DNA from: Roseovarius sp. 217
GTDB lineage: Bacteria; Pseudomonadota; Alphaproteobacteria; Rhodobacterales; Rhodobacteraceae
NCBI RefSeq assembly: GCF_000152845.1
Contig: NZ_CH902584.1
Coordinates: 2,640,852-2,704,851 of the forward strand
Length of the DNA stretch: 64,000 nt
Direction of reading: 5' to 3'
The translations under genes were made by a program, and so were the position numbers. The notes under the pieces are model-generated. The model was not told the origin of the DNA. It made no database searches and saw only the letters and a list, made by a program, of their open reading frames with translations. Every line of letters starts with the position of its first letter. Within the stretch, counting starts at the first letter, position 1. Shown here in pieces: positions 34,425-43,634 of this stretch.

Positions 34425-34600
34425 CCGCGCAGTGCCTGTCCGCCGGGTGGGCGCTCCAACCTCATCGGCTGGCAGTTTATGTTTGCCAAATCCGTCTGCA
34501 TTATCAGTTTGGCGTGAGGTCGCAAAAGCGCCCGCCCGAGGGGGCGGACGGGCGCTGCGCGGCGGTGCCTGCGGCACCTTGATTCCGCGCTTTGGGATTT
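34425..34600. repeat. Structured interspersed repeat, copy A
   Basis: About 176 bases that match 60558-60730 in the same orientation, ungapped over the first 106 bases at roughly 79% identity by hand count. Contains stem AGCGCCCG/CGGGCGCT (34527-34534 and 34549-34556) and a second hairpin GGTGCC-TGC-GGCACC (34564-34578). Read on the minus strand the first hairpin is followed by TTTT, so it could end htpX transcription. The shared sequence extends well beyond the hairpins, including TTGCCAAAT and TTATCAGT. Confidence 0.75.
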
Positions 34601-34658
34601 GGGGCGTGTGGCAGCTATCGTAACTGCGGTCTTGGGATTAAGACTCCGGGGTTCCCCC

Positions 34659-35519
34659 TCACGCCCAAGGCCCCCTTTGGGCGCGCTCTCCTGCCATCTC
34701 GCGCAGGGCGCGGATGCGGTTGGCGGGGTTGGGGTGGGTGGAGAAGAGCTTGTCATGCGCGTGGGCGTGCAGCGGGTTGATAATGAACATATGCGCCGTG
34801 GCGGGGTTGCGCTCGGCGGCGTCATTGTCGATGCGGGCTGCGAGGCCTGAGATCTTTTCCAGCGCCGAGGCGAGCCAGAGCGGGTTGCCGCAGATATCGG
34901 CACCGATGCGGTCGGCCTCGTATTCGCGCGAGCGGCTGATCGCCATTTGCACGAGGCCCGCTGCAAGGGGGGCCAGGATCATCAGCGCCAGCGTGCCGAT
35001 CATCCCCATGCCATTGTTGCGTCCCCTGCCGAAGAACATGGCAAAATTGGCCAGCATGGAAATGGCCCCGGCAAAGGTGGCGGTCACGGTCATGATGGTG
35101 GTGTCATGGTTGCGGATATGGGCCAGCTCATGCGCCATGACGGCGGCGATTTCCTCGCGGCTGAGGTTGCGCAGGAGGCCGGTGGTGGCGGCGACGGCGG
35201 AATTGGCGGGGTTGCGCCCGGTGGCAAAAGCGTTGGGCTGATCATTGTCGAGAATATAGACCGCCGGGCGCGGCATGCCGGCGGCATCGGCCATGTCATG
35301 CACCATCTGGGTGAGCGCCGCGCCTTCCGGCCCCGAGGCGGGGCGCGCGTTGTGCATGCGCAGCACCATGCGATCGGAATTCCACCACGCAAAGGCGTTC
35401 ATGCCCAAGGCAAACACCAAGGCGATCATCGCTCCGCCCATGCCGCCCAAAAGCGCGCCGATGCCCAGAAAGAGCGCGGTCATCACCGCCATCAAAATGC
35501 CTGTGCGCAGATAGCCCAT
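34659..35519 (-). CDS. htpX: Membrane zinc metalloprotease HtpX
   Basis: M48-family protease of the inner membrane that degrades misfolded membrane proteins. 286 residues: two N-terminal TM helices ([35 protein letters not shown]), zinc motif HELAH (130-134), two more hydrophobic stretches ([31 protein letters not shown]) and the third ligand region [11 protein letters not shown]. Start 35519 has AGGGGG 8 bases upstream, better than an upstream in-frame ATG at 35549. The repeat copy A about 100 bases downstream holds a terminator-like hairpin in the right orientation. Confidence 0.95.
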   Translation of the reverse strand: MGYLRTGILMAVMTALFLGIGALLGGMGGAMIALVFALGMNAFAWWNSDRMVLRMHNARPASGPEGAALTQMVHDMADAAGMPRPAVYILDNDQPNAFATGRNPANSAVAATTGLLRNLSREEIAAVMAHELAHIRNHDTTIMTVTATFAGAISMLANFAMFFGRGRNNGMGMIGTLALMILAPLAAGLVQMAISRSREYEADRIGADICGNPLWLASALEKISGLAARIDNDAAERNPATAHMFIINPLHAHAHDKLFSTHPNPANRIRALREMAGERAQRGPWA

Positions 35520-35653
35520 CGGATCATCCCCCTTGATATACCGAGGCAATATGGGGGTTTCTCGGAGGCTTGCAAGCGGGAGATCCTTGGATCCGGGGGG
35601 GCCTGCTGTTGAAAGGGGCTGGTCCCGCGCGGGCCAGCGGCTAGGATGCGTCC

Positions 35654-36295
35654 ATGATCATTTCGCCCGGCCGCAATTATATCTTTGTGCATATCCCCAA
35701 GACCGGCGGCACCGCGCTGGCGCTGGCGCTGGAGGGGCGCGCGCAAGCGGAGGATATTCTGATCGGGGATACGCCCAAGGCGCAGCGCCGGCGGGCGCGG
35801 TTGAAGGGCGTGCAGGCGCGCGGGCGGCTGTGGAAACATGCGACACTGGCCGATATTGACGGGCTGGTGAGCGCTGCGGTGGTGGCGGATGCGTTTACCT
35901 TTACACTCGTGCGCAACCCGTGGGATCGGATGGTAAGCTATTACCATTGGCTGCGCGGGCAGGATTTCGAGCATTCGGCGGTGCATCTGGCGAAAACCCA
36001 TGATTTCGCGGGATTTCTGGCGGCGCCCGAGACTCAGGCCGCGCTGCGGGCAAACCCCGCACGACGCTATATGACGGCGGCGGATGGGCAGGAACATTGC
36101 CGTCTTTATATCCGGCTGGAGAATTTGGAGGCGGATGCCGCACCGCTCTGGGCGCATCTGGGATTTACGCTTGCGGTGCCGCGCGCCAATGCTTCGGAGC
36201 GGGGGCATTACCGCGACTATTACGGCACCCGCGAGGTTGCGATCGTGGCGGAATGCGCAGCTGAGGATATCGCGCGATTCGGCTATGACTTTTGA
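35654..36295 (+). CDS. Sulfotransferase-family protein
   Basis: A 213-residue protein with the sulfotransferase PAPS-binding signatures: the 5'-phosphosulfate loop [10 protein letters not shown] (about residues 13-22) and the 3'-phosphate motif [13 protein letters not shown] (about 85-97). This matches the Sulfotransfer_2 family common in roseobacters, often modifying surface polysaccharides or lipids. No signal peptide, so it is cytoplasmic. Acceptor unknown. It is divergent from htpX. A second, unrelated member begins at 63680. Confidence 0.85.
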   Translation: MIISPGRNYIFVHIPKTGGTALALALEGRAQAEDILIGDTPKAQRRRARLKGVQARGRLWKHATLADIDGLVSAAVVADAFTFTLVRNPWDRMVSYYHWLRGQDFEHSAVHLAKTHDFAGFLAAPETQAALRANPARRYMTAADGQEHCRLYIRLENLEADAAPLWAHLGFTLAVPRANASERGHYRDYYGTREVAIVAECAAEDIARFGYDF

Positions 36296-36414
36296 CGCGA
36301 TATGACAGTTTCGTGAGATTGCGAGCGTCGCATGCGCTAATCCGACAGCTTTGGCTGGGTTGTTCACCACGTCGCAACGGTGCCTTTTTCCTGCCTGAAT
36401 CCGAGCAAAAACGG

Positions 36415-36431
36415 GTCATGTTAACCATGAC
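36415..36431. promoter_or_regulatory. Palindromic site upstream of the Hint-domain gene
   Basis: GTCATG-TTAAC-CATGAC, perfect 6-bp arms, 45 bases before the ATG at 36476. This is operator-like in size and place; the binding factor is unknown. Confidence 0.35.
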
Positions 36432-36475
36432 TTAGTCACTCTGTCGGAGTGTTGGACTGTCGGACAGGCAGGACT

Positions 36476-37168
36476 ATGGGTACAAGTTTGAGAGGGACCG
36501 GGACCGGGATGCTGGGCTGGATTGGCATGGGCGCAGGCAGGGCTGCCACGGAGCAGATGGCAGAGCCGTCTGGTGTGAAAAGCGGCCTTTTGAGCGGGAC
36601 GCGGGTGGCAACGGGACATGGCTGGCGTCCGGTTCAAGCCCTCTGTGCGGGGGATCTGGTCGTGACCTTTGATGCGGGCGTGCAGCCCCTCACCGGGGTG
36701 ATGCGGCATCGGCTCTGGACCGGCGAAAGCGCCTGTCCGCCGCGATTTTGGCCGCTGGAGTTGTCGCGTGGGGTGCTGGGCAATCGCGCGCCGCTGCGGA
36801 TCATGCCGCATCAGGCGGTGATGGTGGAAAGTGATCTTGCCGAGACACTTTGGGGTGATCCCTTTGCGCTCTTGCCCGGTGCGGCGCTTGACGCGATGCC
36901 CGGTGTTGACCGGGTGCCGCCTGAGCCGGGAGCGGAGGTGGTTCTATTGCAGTTCGAGACCGAGCAGGTGGTGTTTGCCGAGCATGGTCTGATGGTGCTG
37001 TGTCCGTCCTCACGCGATCTGCTGGAGTATGGGCTGGGCCCAGAGCAGGTGTCCTATGAGGTTCTGTCGATCGTCGAGGCGCGGGGGCTGGTGCTGGCCA
37101 TGGCCCGGATCGGCGCGCTTGGGCATCCGGTGAGCGAGTCCTCAGAGCGCGGATATATGGCGGTCTGA
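36476..37168 (+). CDS. Hint-domain protein lacking the usual N-terminal cysteine
   Basis: A 230-residue protein of the Hedgehog/intein (Hint) family that is expanded in roseobacters. The family pattern GTRVATGHGWRPVQALCAGDLVVTFD is followed by the later PHQAVMVES block, which aligns with the B-block histidine region. In most relatives the domain begins with Cys-Phe before the GTR motif; here it is LLSGTR, so the splicing nucleophile appears absent and self-cleavage is unlikely. AGGCAGG precedes the ATG by about 5 bases. A GTG at 36449 is a longer but weaker start. The N-terminal 30 residues are Gly/Met-rich. Function unknown. Confidence 0.75.
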   Translation: MGTSLRGTGTGMLGWIGMGAGRAATEQMAEPSGVKSGLLSGTRVATGHGWRPVQALCAGDLVVTFDAGVQPLTGVMRHRLWTGESACPPRFWPLELSRGVLGNRAPLRIMPHQAVMVESDLAETLWGDPFALLPGAALDAMPGVDRVPPEPGAEVVLLQFETEQVVFAEHGLMVLCPSSRDLLEYGLGPEQVSYEVLSIVEARGLVLAMARIGALGHPVSESSERGYMAV

Positions 37169-37255
37169 ACGATGCTGGAACGATTGGCCCCTGGCAGGCA
37201 GTGCGGCGCAGAGTTTGATGGGCGCAGACCACCGACGCCCGAGAGGAGGCCCGCC

Positions 37256-37629
37256 ATGACCGATCCGCGCAGCTTTGCCAGACCTGAGGGCGGATTGCCC
37301 TCGCAAGGCCAGCTTTTGAGTGACCGCGCGGTGTTTGCCGAGGCCTAGGCGTGATCCCTGCGGGGTGATACGGCTATTGTGACAAGCTATCTGCGACATT
37401 GACACAAACGCGGGTCCGGGTGATCTCGCGGCCGATGCCCGGCTTTGCCGAGACTTTTTCGCATTATGGGATGGAGGTGGCACCGGGAGGTGGCAGCACG
37501 CGGCCCGAGCCCGAGGCGGGCGATTACATGTGGCTGCGCGCCTTTTGTCCGGAGGCCTGCTACGCGGGCGGACCGGGGCGGTTTCGCTATCTGCTCTACA
37601 AGGACGTCAATCGGCATATGGCGCTGTGA
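37256..37629 (+). pseudogene. Decayed (S)-ureidoglycine aminohydrolase (allE-like) remnant
   Basis: AGGAGG precedes ATG 37256, which encodes MTDPRSFARPEGGLPSQGQL...AVFAEA, then a stop at 37344-37346 where the family continues (YAVIPRGV). In shifted frames the homology resumes: IVTSYLRH, then TRVRVISRPMPGFAETFSHYGMEVAPGGGS and RPEPEAG. The frame then jumps straight to the C-terminal block DYMWLRAFCPEACYAGG ... YLLYKDVNRHMAL. The central part of the bicupin, well over 100 residues, is deleted. So there are at least two frame lesions and one internal deletion. Identification is from memory of AllE/YlbA sequences. It shows past allantoin breakdown; guanine deaminase remains at 56020. Confidence 0.8.
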
Positions 37630-37783
37630 GGCGGGGTGCTGCCCCCGGACCCCCGGAGTATTGGCAGAACGGTGAGGGCAGGGGCAGGCGGGCAGAATTT
37701 GATCAAATTATATTTCGGGGCTGGCGTTTCCCGACATGGCGCGACAATGTCAGCCCTGTTGACCTGTCACGCCGGAGGACGTC

Positions 37784-38782
37784 ATGCCAGAGGACCGTAT
37801 TCGTATTGTCATAAACGGGTTTGGCCGGATCGGCCGCAGCATCCTGCGCATTCTGATGCGCGAGGGGGCAGCGTTCGATCTGGTGTGTATCAACGATATC
37901 GAGCCGTTGGAGACCTGCGCCTATCTGTTCCAATATGACAGCGTCTATGGACCCTGGCCGGGGGAGGTGGCGACGCGACCTGGCGTTCTGGTGGTGGATG
38001 GGCAGGAAATCCCGTTTCACGCGGCGCATGATTTGAGCACGCTGGATTTGAGCGGGGTCGATCTGGTGCTGGAATGCACCGGCATGGGGGGCGCGCGCGC
38101 TGTAGCCGAGCGCGGACTGGCGGCGGGCGCGCGGGCGGTCTTGGTCTCTGGCCCATCGGCGGAGGCGGATGCGACTTTGGTGATCGGCGCCAATGAGGGT
38201 GATCTGGGCGAGCATCGGATCATTTCCAACGCCTCCTGCACCACCAATGCGCTGGCGCCTTTGGCGCGGCTCTTGGACGAGGCCTATGGCATCGTCAGCG
38301 GGCAGATGACGACGGTGCATTGCTATACCGGCAGTCAACCCACGGTGGACAAGCCGCGCGATGCGCCCGAGCGCAGCCGTGCCGCCGCCCTGTCGATGGT
38401 GCCCACTACGACGAGCGCGCAGCATCAGACCGGGTTGGTGCTGCCGGGGCTCAAGGGACGGATCGAGGCACGGGCCATCCGGGTTCCGGTGGCGAGCGTG
38501 TCCTGTATTGATCTGGTGGTGCAGTTGCAGGCCGATGTGACGGTGGCGGCCGTCAATACGATGTTAGAGGCAGCAGCAGCGCGGCATCACTGGTTGGGCT
38601 GGACCGAGTCGCCATTGGTGTCGTCGGATCTGCGGGCACGTCCAGAGAGCCTGATTGTCGCCGGGCCGCAAACCTCGGTCTCGGTTGGTGGACTTGTGCG
38701 GGTGTTTGGCTGGTATGACAATGAATGGGGGTTTTCCTGCCGCATGCTGGATATGGCGCGGCTGATCGGGCGGCGCGTGTGA
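37784..38782 (+). CDS. gap: Glyceraldehyde-3-phosphate dehydrogenase (type I)
   Basis: Oxidises glyceraldehyde-3-phosphate to 1,3-bisphosphoglycerate, or works in reverse in gluconeogenesis. 332 residues: NAD(P)-binding INGFGRIGRS (10-19), catalytic Cys 152 in SNASCTTN, and the C-terminal WYDNEWGFSCRM. CGGAGGA lies about 5 bases before the ATG. A small palindrome TTTGATCAAA lies at 37698-37707 upstream. It stands alone, not beside pgk or tkt. Several residues differ from common Gap (MTTVHCYTGSQPTVDKP), so it may be one of several paralogs. Confidence 0.95.
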   Translation: MPEDRIRIVINGFGRIGRSILRILMREGAAFDLVCINDIEPLETCAYLFQYDSVYGPWPGEVATRPGVLVVDGQEIPFHAAHDLSTLDLSGVDLVLECTGMGGARAVAERGLAAGARAVLVSGPSAEADATLVIGANEGDLGEHRIISNASCTTNALAPLARLLDEAYGIVSGQMTTVHCYTGSQPTVDKPRDAPERSRAAALSMVPTTTSAQHQTGLVLPGLKGRIEARAIRVPVASVSCIDLVVQLQADVTVAAVNTMLEAAAARHHWLGWTESPLVSSDLRARPESLIVAGPQTSVSVGGLVRVFGWYDNEWGFSCRMLDMARLIGRRV

Positions 38783-38797
38783 CGCGCCGCCCGGACG

Positions 38798-40237
38798 TTA
38801 TTTGCGCAGGGTGACGTTGGCAAAGCCCATGGCGCGCAGGCGGTTTGCGCCCGCATCCAGTTGGGATTGCGTATTGAACGGGCCGGCCAGCACGAGGGTC
38901 AACGCGCGGCCGTCGCGCGCAAGAGTGCCGCGCCGCGCCGGAAGGCCGCTGCGCGCGATGCGCTGCGCCGCAGCCTGTGCCTGCGCGGGATCGGCAAAGA
39001 GACCGGCCTGCGCGTAGCGGTGGCTGGGCGTGCTCTGGCGTTCGTTGGCAGGCGTTGAGCGGGTCGAGACCGTGGCGCGGGGGGTGGGGTGAGGGGGCAG
39101 CTCTGCCAACTGCTGGCGTGTCATCGGGGCCGGGACATAGCGCCCTTGGGTGGCGACGGTCACACCGGCTGCGCGCTGCGCCTCAAAGCTCGTGTAGGGC
39201 GGTTGCAGGCCGGGATACTGGTGGATCGCATCGGCCCCGGTGCGACGGTCGATCAGACGTTGCGGCACGGTGTTGGTCCACATCACAAGCATCTGCTCGC
39301 GCCCCTCGAAGGTCTGATGGGCGCGGTAAGGATTGAGGCGGTCATCCTCCCACACCGGCTGCATGCCTTTGGGCACGGAGACCCCGGCCAAGCTGGCCTG
39401 CTGGCTGGCATAGACGCGGGCCGGGGCGACGCGGGTATAGGCGGGCACGGTTTCGGGCGTGGCCGGGGTGCCGGGGCGGGGGGCTGCGACGAGCGTGCGA
39501 TTGGACGTGCTGCGCTTGGAATAGGTCACATGCGGCGACCCCTGCGGGCCGCAACGCACGGGCGAGCCCTTGTGCTGCACCGTATAGGCGGCGGAGACCC
39601 CGGTAAGATTGGCACAGGCGCTGCGTGCGGGATCGGGTTGGGTGACGCGGATCGCGCGGCTCGGAGATTGTGCTGTAGCGGGAGTTCTGATGGCGACCGG
39701 GCGCGGGTCAGCCTCGGGGCGCAGCGCATTGAGCGGGGCACCGGCGACGACAGTCTGCGGAGCAGGAGCCTGACCGGTTGTAACGCGGCGCAGAGGCTGG
39801 GCTGTGGCGACAGGTGCCGGTTGACGGATCACGCGCGCAGTGGGGGCGGGAGCCGGTGCCGCGGCGGCGACGCGAGGCACAGGGGCAGTTTGGGCGGGGG
39901 CGGTTTTGACGGGGGCCGTGGGTTGCGGGCGGGGTGCGGCCTGCGCCACGGGTTGCGCAGGCGCCGGGGCGGCTGCCTGAACGCTGGGGGCGAGGCTGGG
40001 CTGGAAGCCGCAGAGCTGATCGCGACTGCGGGTTACGCGTGGCACCCATGTGACATTGCCCGCAACGCCCGCGCGCACATAGACGCACCCGGTGCTGTCG
40101 ACATATTGCCGGCCCTGATAGCTGGACGGGGGGAACTCTGCGGGTTCCGAAGCGGTGCGAAGGGTCTGTGCGGATAGGTCGCCCGCGCCGAGCAGGGCGA
40201 CGGTCGAGGCCAGCATGGCAAGTCGTTGAAATCTCAT
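38798..40237 (-). CDS. SPOR-domain cell-envelope protein
   Basis: A 479-residue secreted protein: signal peptide (MRFQRLAMLASTVALLGAGDLSAQ), an N-terminal domain with Cys residues (TGCVYVRAGVAGNVTWVP), a long Pro/Ala/Thr-rich linker (about residues 85-220), and a C-terminal SPOR domain (RYAQAGLFADPAQAQAAAQRIA ... VLAGPFNTQSQLDAGANRLRAMGF). SPOR domains bind denuded peptidoglycan at division sites, so a role in septal or envelope biogenesis is likely. It ends facing gap with only 15 bases between stops. Confidence 0.85.
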   Translation of the reverse strand: MRFQRLAMLASTVALLGAGDLSAQTLRTASEPAEFPPSSYQGRQYVDSTGCVYVRAGVAGNVTWVPRVTRSRDQLCGFQPSLAPSVQAAAPAPAQPVAQAAPRPQPTAPVKTAPAQTAPVPRVAAAAPAPAPTARVIRQPAPVATAQPLRRVTTGQAPAPQTVVAGAPLNALRPEADPRPVAIRTPATAQSPSRAIRVTQPDPARSACANLTGVSAAYTVQHKGSPVRCGPQGSPHVTYSKRSTSNRTLVAAPRPGTPATPETVPAYTRVAPARVYASQQASLAGVSVPKGMQPVWEDDRLNPYRAHQTFEGREQMLVMWTNTVPQRLIDRRTGADAIHQYPGLQPPYTSFEAQRAAGVTVATQGRYVPAPMTRQQLAELPPHPTPRATVSTRSTPANERQSTPSHRYAQAGLFADPAQAQAAAQRIARSGLPARRGTLARDGRALTLVLAGPFNTQSQLDAGANRLRAMGFANVTLRK

Positions 40238-40302
40238 TTTGCCCCCAAGATCAATTCAGGGCAGGTTGCCTTATTTTTGCTATTTAGTAAACAGTGATTG
40301 GC

Positions 40303-40935
40303 TTATTTAGTGCCAAACATGCGGTCACCCGCATCCCCTAGTCCGGGCAGAATATAACCCTTGTCATTCAAGCGCTTGTCGAGTGCTGCGGTGACGACTG
40401 GCACGTCGGGATGCGCCTCTTGCATGCGCGCCACGCCTTCGGGAGCGGCGAGAAGGCAGAGAAAGCGGATGTCGCGGGCGCCTGCCTCTTTGAGCATGGT
40501 CACGGCGGCGGCAGAGGAATTGCCGGTGGCCAGCATCGGATCAACGACGATCGAGAGGCGTTCCCCAAGCTGCTCGGGCACTTTGAAGTAGTATTTGACG
40601 GGCTGAAGTGTGGCCTCGTCACGGTAGAGACCGACAAAGCCGACGCGGGCCGAGGGGATCAGTTCCAACATGCCGTCAAGCAGGCCGTTGCCCGCGCGCA
40701 GGATCGAGATGAGCGCCAGTTTGCGCCCGGCAAGGACCGGCGCGTCCATTTCCATCAGCGGCGTGTCAATGGCACGGGTGGTCATCGGCAATTCGCGAGT
40801 GATCTCATAGGCGAGAAGCTGGCTGATCTCGCGCAGGAGTTGGCGGAAGACGGCTGTCGAGGTTTCCTTTTGCCGCATCAAGGTCAGCTTGTGCTGCACG
40901 AGCGGATGATCGACGATGGTGAGATTCGGAAACAT
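40303..40935 (-). CDS. upp: Uracil phosphoribosyltransferase
   Basis: Converts uracil and PRPP into UMP for pyrimidine salvage. 210 residues with the family pattern: N-terminal [18 protein letters not shown], the [12 protein letters not shown] loop, the PRPP-binding [16 protein letters not shown] (residues about 130-145) and the C-terminal [25 protein letters not shown]. Length is normal. No adjacent uracil permease is present. Confidence 0.96.
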   Translation of the reverse strand: MFPNLTIVDHPLVQHKLTLMRQKETSTAVFRQLLREISQLLAYEITRELPMTTRAIDTPLMEMDAPVLAGRKLALISILRAGNGLLDGMLELIPSARVGFVGLYRDEATLQPVKYYFKVPEQLGERLSIVVDPMLATGNSSAAAVTMLKEAGARDIRFLCLLAAPEGVARMQEAHPDVPVVTAALDKRLNDKGYILPGLGDAGDRMFGTK

Positions 40936-41096
40936 GGCGGGCCTCTTGTGCTGCGGTGGTGTCCGTCATTCCAGAAAACGCGGCCAAGGGCAACGCTGTG
41001 GTTTGCGGTGTGCAATCGGGATTGCGCGGCCCGGTGCGGCGGTGCAAGCTCGGGCTTGAAAAATAACGGGGGCATGGTATGAGCATGCCGTAGCGG

Positions 41097-41114
41097 TAGT
41101 TTAACATTAAACTA
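41097..41114. promoter_or_regulatory. AT-rich palindrome upstream of maeB
   Basis: TAGTTTA-ACAT-TAAACTA, perfect 7-bp arms with a 4-base spacer, ending 26 bases before the maeB start. It stands out against the high-GC background and has operator geometry. Confidence 0.4.
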
Positions 41115-41140
41115 TTTTTATCCGCAGGGAGATGAGGACC

Positions 41141-43420
41141 ATGACCGACAGCCACAAGGAAGCCACCCGTCAGGCGGCGCTGGATTACCACGCGCTGCCC
41201 CGGCCCGGCAAACTGGAGATCCGGGCGACGAAACCGATGGCCAATGGCCGCGATCTGTCGCGCGCCTATAGTCCCGGCGTGGCGGAGGCCTGTCTGGAGA
41301 TCAAGGCCGATCCGGCGGCGGCCTCGCTCTATACCACGCGCGGCAATCTGGTGGCGGTGGTAACCAATGGCTCTGCGGTGTTGGGTTTGGGCAATATCGG
41401 CGCGTTGGCGTCCAAGCCGGTGATGGAGGGGAAGGCGGTTCTGTTCAAGAAATTCGCCAATATCGACTGCTTTGACATCGAAGTGAACGAGAGTGACCCG
41501 GAAAAGCTGGCGGCAATTGTCTGCGCGCTGGAGCCGACCTTTGGTGCGATCAATCTGGAGGACATCAAGGCGCCGGATTGTTTCATCGTTGAACGAATTT
41601 GCCGCGAGCGGATGAATATCCCCGTGTTCCATGACGATCAGCATGGCACGGCCATCGTGGTGGGCGCGGCGGCCACCAATGCGCTGCATGTGGCGGGCAA
41701 GACATTTGAAGAGATCAAGGTGGTCTCGACCGGCGGCGGGGCGGCGGGCATTGCCTGTCTCAACATGCTGCTGAAATTGGGTGTGAAGCGCGAGAATATC
41801 TGGCTCTGCGATGTGCATGGGGTGGTGCATGTGGGCCGTGAGATCGAGATGAACCCCGAAAAGGCGGCCTTTGCGCAGGTGACGGACCTGCGGACACTGG
41901 GCGAGGTGATTGGCGGGGCGGATCTGTTCCTTGGGTTGTCGGGGCCCAATATAATGACGCCTGAGATGGTCAAGGCAATGGCCAAGCGGCCGATCGTTTT
42001 TGCTCTGGCCAACCCGAACCCCGAGATCATGCCCGATCTGGCGCGCGCGGCGGTGCCGGATGCGATCATTGCCACGGGGCGGTCGGATTTCCCCAATCAG
42101 GTGAATAACGTGCTGTGTTTCCCGTTTATTTTCCGAGGCGCGCTCGACGTGGGCGCGACCGAGATCAATGACGCGATGCAGGTGGCCTGTGTGCAGGGGA
42201 TCGCCGAATTGGCGCGCGCCTCGACCAGTGCCGAGGCGGCGGCGGCCTATCACGGCGAGCAGATGACATTCGGCGCGGATTACCTGATCCCCAAGCCGTT
42301 TGATCCACGCCTGTCGGGTGTTGTTTCGACCGCTGTGGCGCGGGCGGCGATGGAGAGCGGCGTGGCGGCGCGGCCGATGGCGGATCTGGAGGCCTATAAG
42401 GCGGGTCTGGATGCCAGCAAGTTCAAATCGGCGCTCTTGATGCGGCCGGTGTTTCAGGCGGCGTCCACAGCGTCGCGGCGCATTGTCTTTGCCGAGGGCG
42501 AGGATGAGCGGGTCTTGCGCGCGGCGCAGGCGATTTTGGAGGAAACCACGGAACAGCCGATCCTGATCGGGCGTCCCGAGGTGATTGCGCGGCGGTGTGA
42601 GCGGGCGGGGCTGTCAATCCGTCCCGAGCGGGATTTCAATATCGTCAACCCGCAGGACGACCCGCGGTATCGCGATTACTGGGAGACCTATCATGGGGTC
42701 ATGGCGCGCAAAGGGGTGACGCCCGATCTGGCGCGGGCGATCATGCGCACCAACACCACGGCGATTGGCGCGGTGATGGTCCATCGCAATGAGGCCGATA
42801 GCCTGATCTGTGGCACCTTTGGTGAATTCCGCTGGCATATGAAATATGTGACCAATGTCCTGGAGGATGCAAGCCGCCGCCCGCATGGCGCGCTGAGCAT
42901 GATGATCCTCGAAGATGGGCCGCTGTTCATTGCCGATACCCATGTGCGGGTGACGCCGAACGCGGCGCAACTGGCCGAGACCGCGATTGGTGCGGCGCGG
43001 CATGTGCGGCGGTTTGGGATCGCGCCCAAGGTGGCGTTCTGTTCGCAGTCCCTATTCGGCAATCAGCCGGATGAGGGGGCAGAACGGTTGCGGCAGGCGA
43101 TTGCGCTCTTGGATGAGGCTCCGCGTGATTTCGTCTATGAAGGCGAAATGACGATTGATGCGGCGCTTGATCCCGATCTGCGCGAGCGTCTCTTGCCGGG
43201 GAACCGGATGCACGGGGCGGCAAACGTGCTGATCTTTGCCTATGCCGATGCCGCGTCGGGCGTGCGCAATATCCTGAAGATGAAGGCCGGGGGGCTGGAA
43301 GTGGGTCCGATCCTGATGGGGATGGGCAACCGGGCGCATATCGTGACGCCGTCGATCACCGCGCGGGGCTTGCTCAACATGGCGGCCATCGCGGGGACGC
43401 CGGTGGCGCATTACGGGTAG
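41141..43420 (+). CDS. maeB: NADP-dependent malic enzyme with phosphotransacetylase-like domain
   Basis: Decarboxylates malate to pyruvate, giving NADPH. 759 residues: N-terminal malic domain ([18 protein letters not shown] ... [15 protein letters not shown]), the NAD(P)-binding [16 protein letters not shown], then from about residue 430 a phosphotransacetylase-like domain ([18 protein letters not shown]), which in this two-domain family is usually regulatory, sensing acetyl-CoA. ATG 41141 is preferred (GGGAG 9 bases upstream) over ATG 41132, which abuts the ribosome site. It works with the propionate gene next door by converting C4 acids from propionyl-CoA to pyruvate. Confidence 0.95.
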   Translation: MTDSHKEATRQAALDYHALPRPGKLEIRATKPMANGRDLSRAYSPGVAEACLEIKADPAAASLYTTRGNLVAVVTNGSAVLGLGNIGALASKPVMEGKAVLFKKFANIDCFDIEVNESDPEKLAAIVCALEPTFGAINLEDIKAPDCFIVERICRERMNIPVFHDDQHGTAIVVGAAATNALHVAGKTFEEIKVVSTGGGAAGIACLNMLLKLGVKRENIWLCDVHGVVHVGREIEMNPEKAAFAQVTDLRTLGEVIGGADLFLGLSGPNIMTPEMVKAMAKRPIVFALANPNPEIMPDLARAAVPDAIIATGRSDFPNQVNNVLCFPFIFRGALDVGATEINDAMQVACVQGIAELARASTSAEAAAAYHGEQMTFGADYLIPKPFDPRLSGVVSTAVARAAMESGVAARPMADLEAYKAGLDASKFKSALLMRPVFQAASTASRRIVFAEGEDERVLRAAQAILEETTEQPILIGRPEVIARRCERAGLSIRPERDFNIVNPQDDPRYRDYWETYHGVMARKGVTPDLARAIMRTNTTAIGAVMVHRNEADSLICGTFGEFRWHMKYVTNVLEDASRRPHGALSMMILEDGPLFIADTHVRVTPNAAQLAETAIGAARHVRRFGIAPKVAFCSQSLFGNQPDEGAERLRQAIALLDEAPRDFVYEGEMTIDAALDPDLRERLLPGNRMHGAANVLIFAYADAASGVRNILKMKAGGLEVGPILMGMGNRAHIVTPSITARGLLNMAAIAGTPVAHYG

Positions 43421-43428
43421 AATCAGGG

Positions 43429-43540
43429 TTTGCAGATAAAATCTTTGCAGGTTTGCAAAGATGGCATCACTTTATGTCAAGCTGAACAGAATAAGCCGCT
43501 TTGCAAAAATTTGCAGGGCGGCTTTTGTCTATTCTGCAAA
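43429..43540. promoter_or_regulatory. Cluster of TTTGCA/TGCAAA boxes upstream of prpE
   Basis: TTTGCA occurs at 43429, 43444, 43452 (as TTTGCAAA), 43500 (as TTTGCAAA) and 43510, and TGCAAA at 43535. In Rhodobacter sphaeroides the ScfR-family regulator PccR binds TTTGCAAA repeats to control propionyl-CoA assimilation genes. The gene just downstream is propionyl-CoA synthetase, so a PccR-like operator is the natural reading. Spacing here (8, 10 and 15) differs from the regular TTTGCAAA-N4-TTTGCAAA. Confidence 0.65.
43493..43529 (+). terminator. Terminator-like hairpin after maeB
   Basis: AAGCCGC (43493-43499) pairs with GCGGCTT (43519-43525), enclosing TGCAAA-AA-TTTGCA, and is followed by TTG. 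It probably ends maeB transcription. Its inner stem coincides with the TTTGCA boxes, so one sequence may serve as terminator and operator. Confidence 0.6.
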
Positions 43541-43634
43541 ATTTCTGCGGCCTTCTGTCCCGTGCCCCTGCATGATGCTTGCTCCAAGGCAGGGCGATCC
43601 GTAACACATATCCAACGGATCGGAGGAGGATACC

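Noticed and set aside
37698-37707. TTTGATCAAA upstream of gap as an FNR site
   Set aside because: The half-sites abut with no 4-base spacer, so it does not match the FNR consensus.
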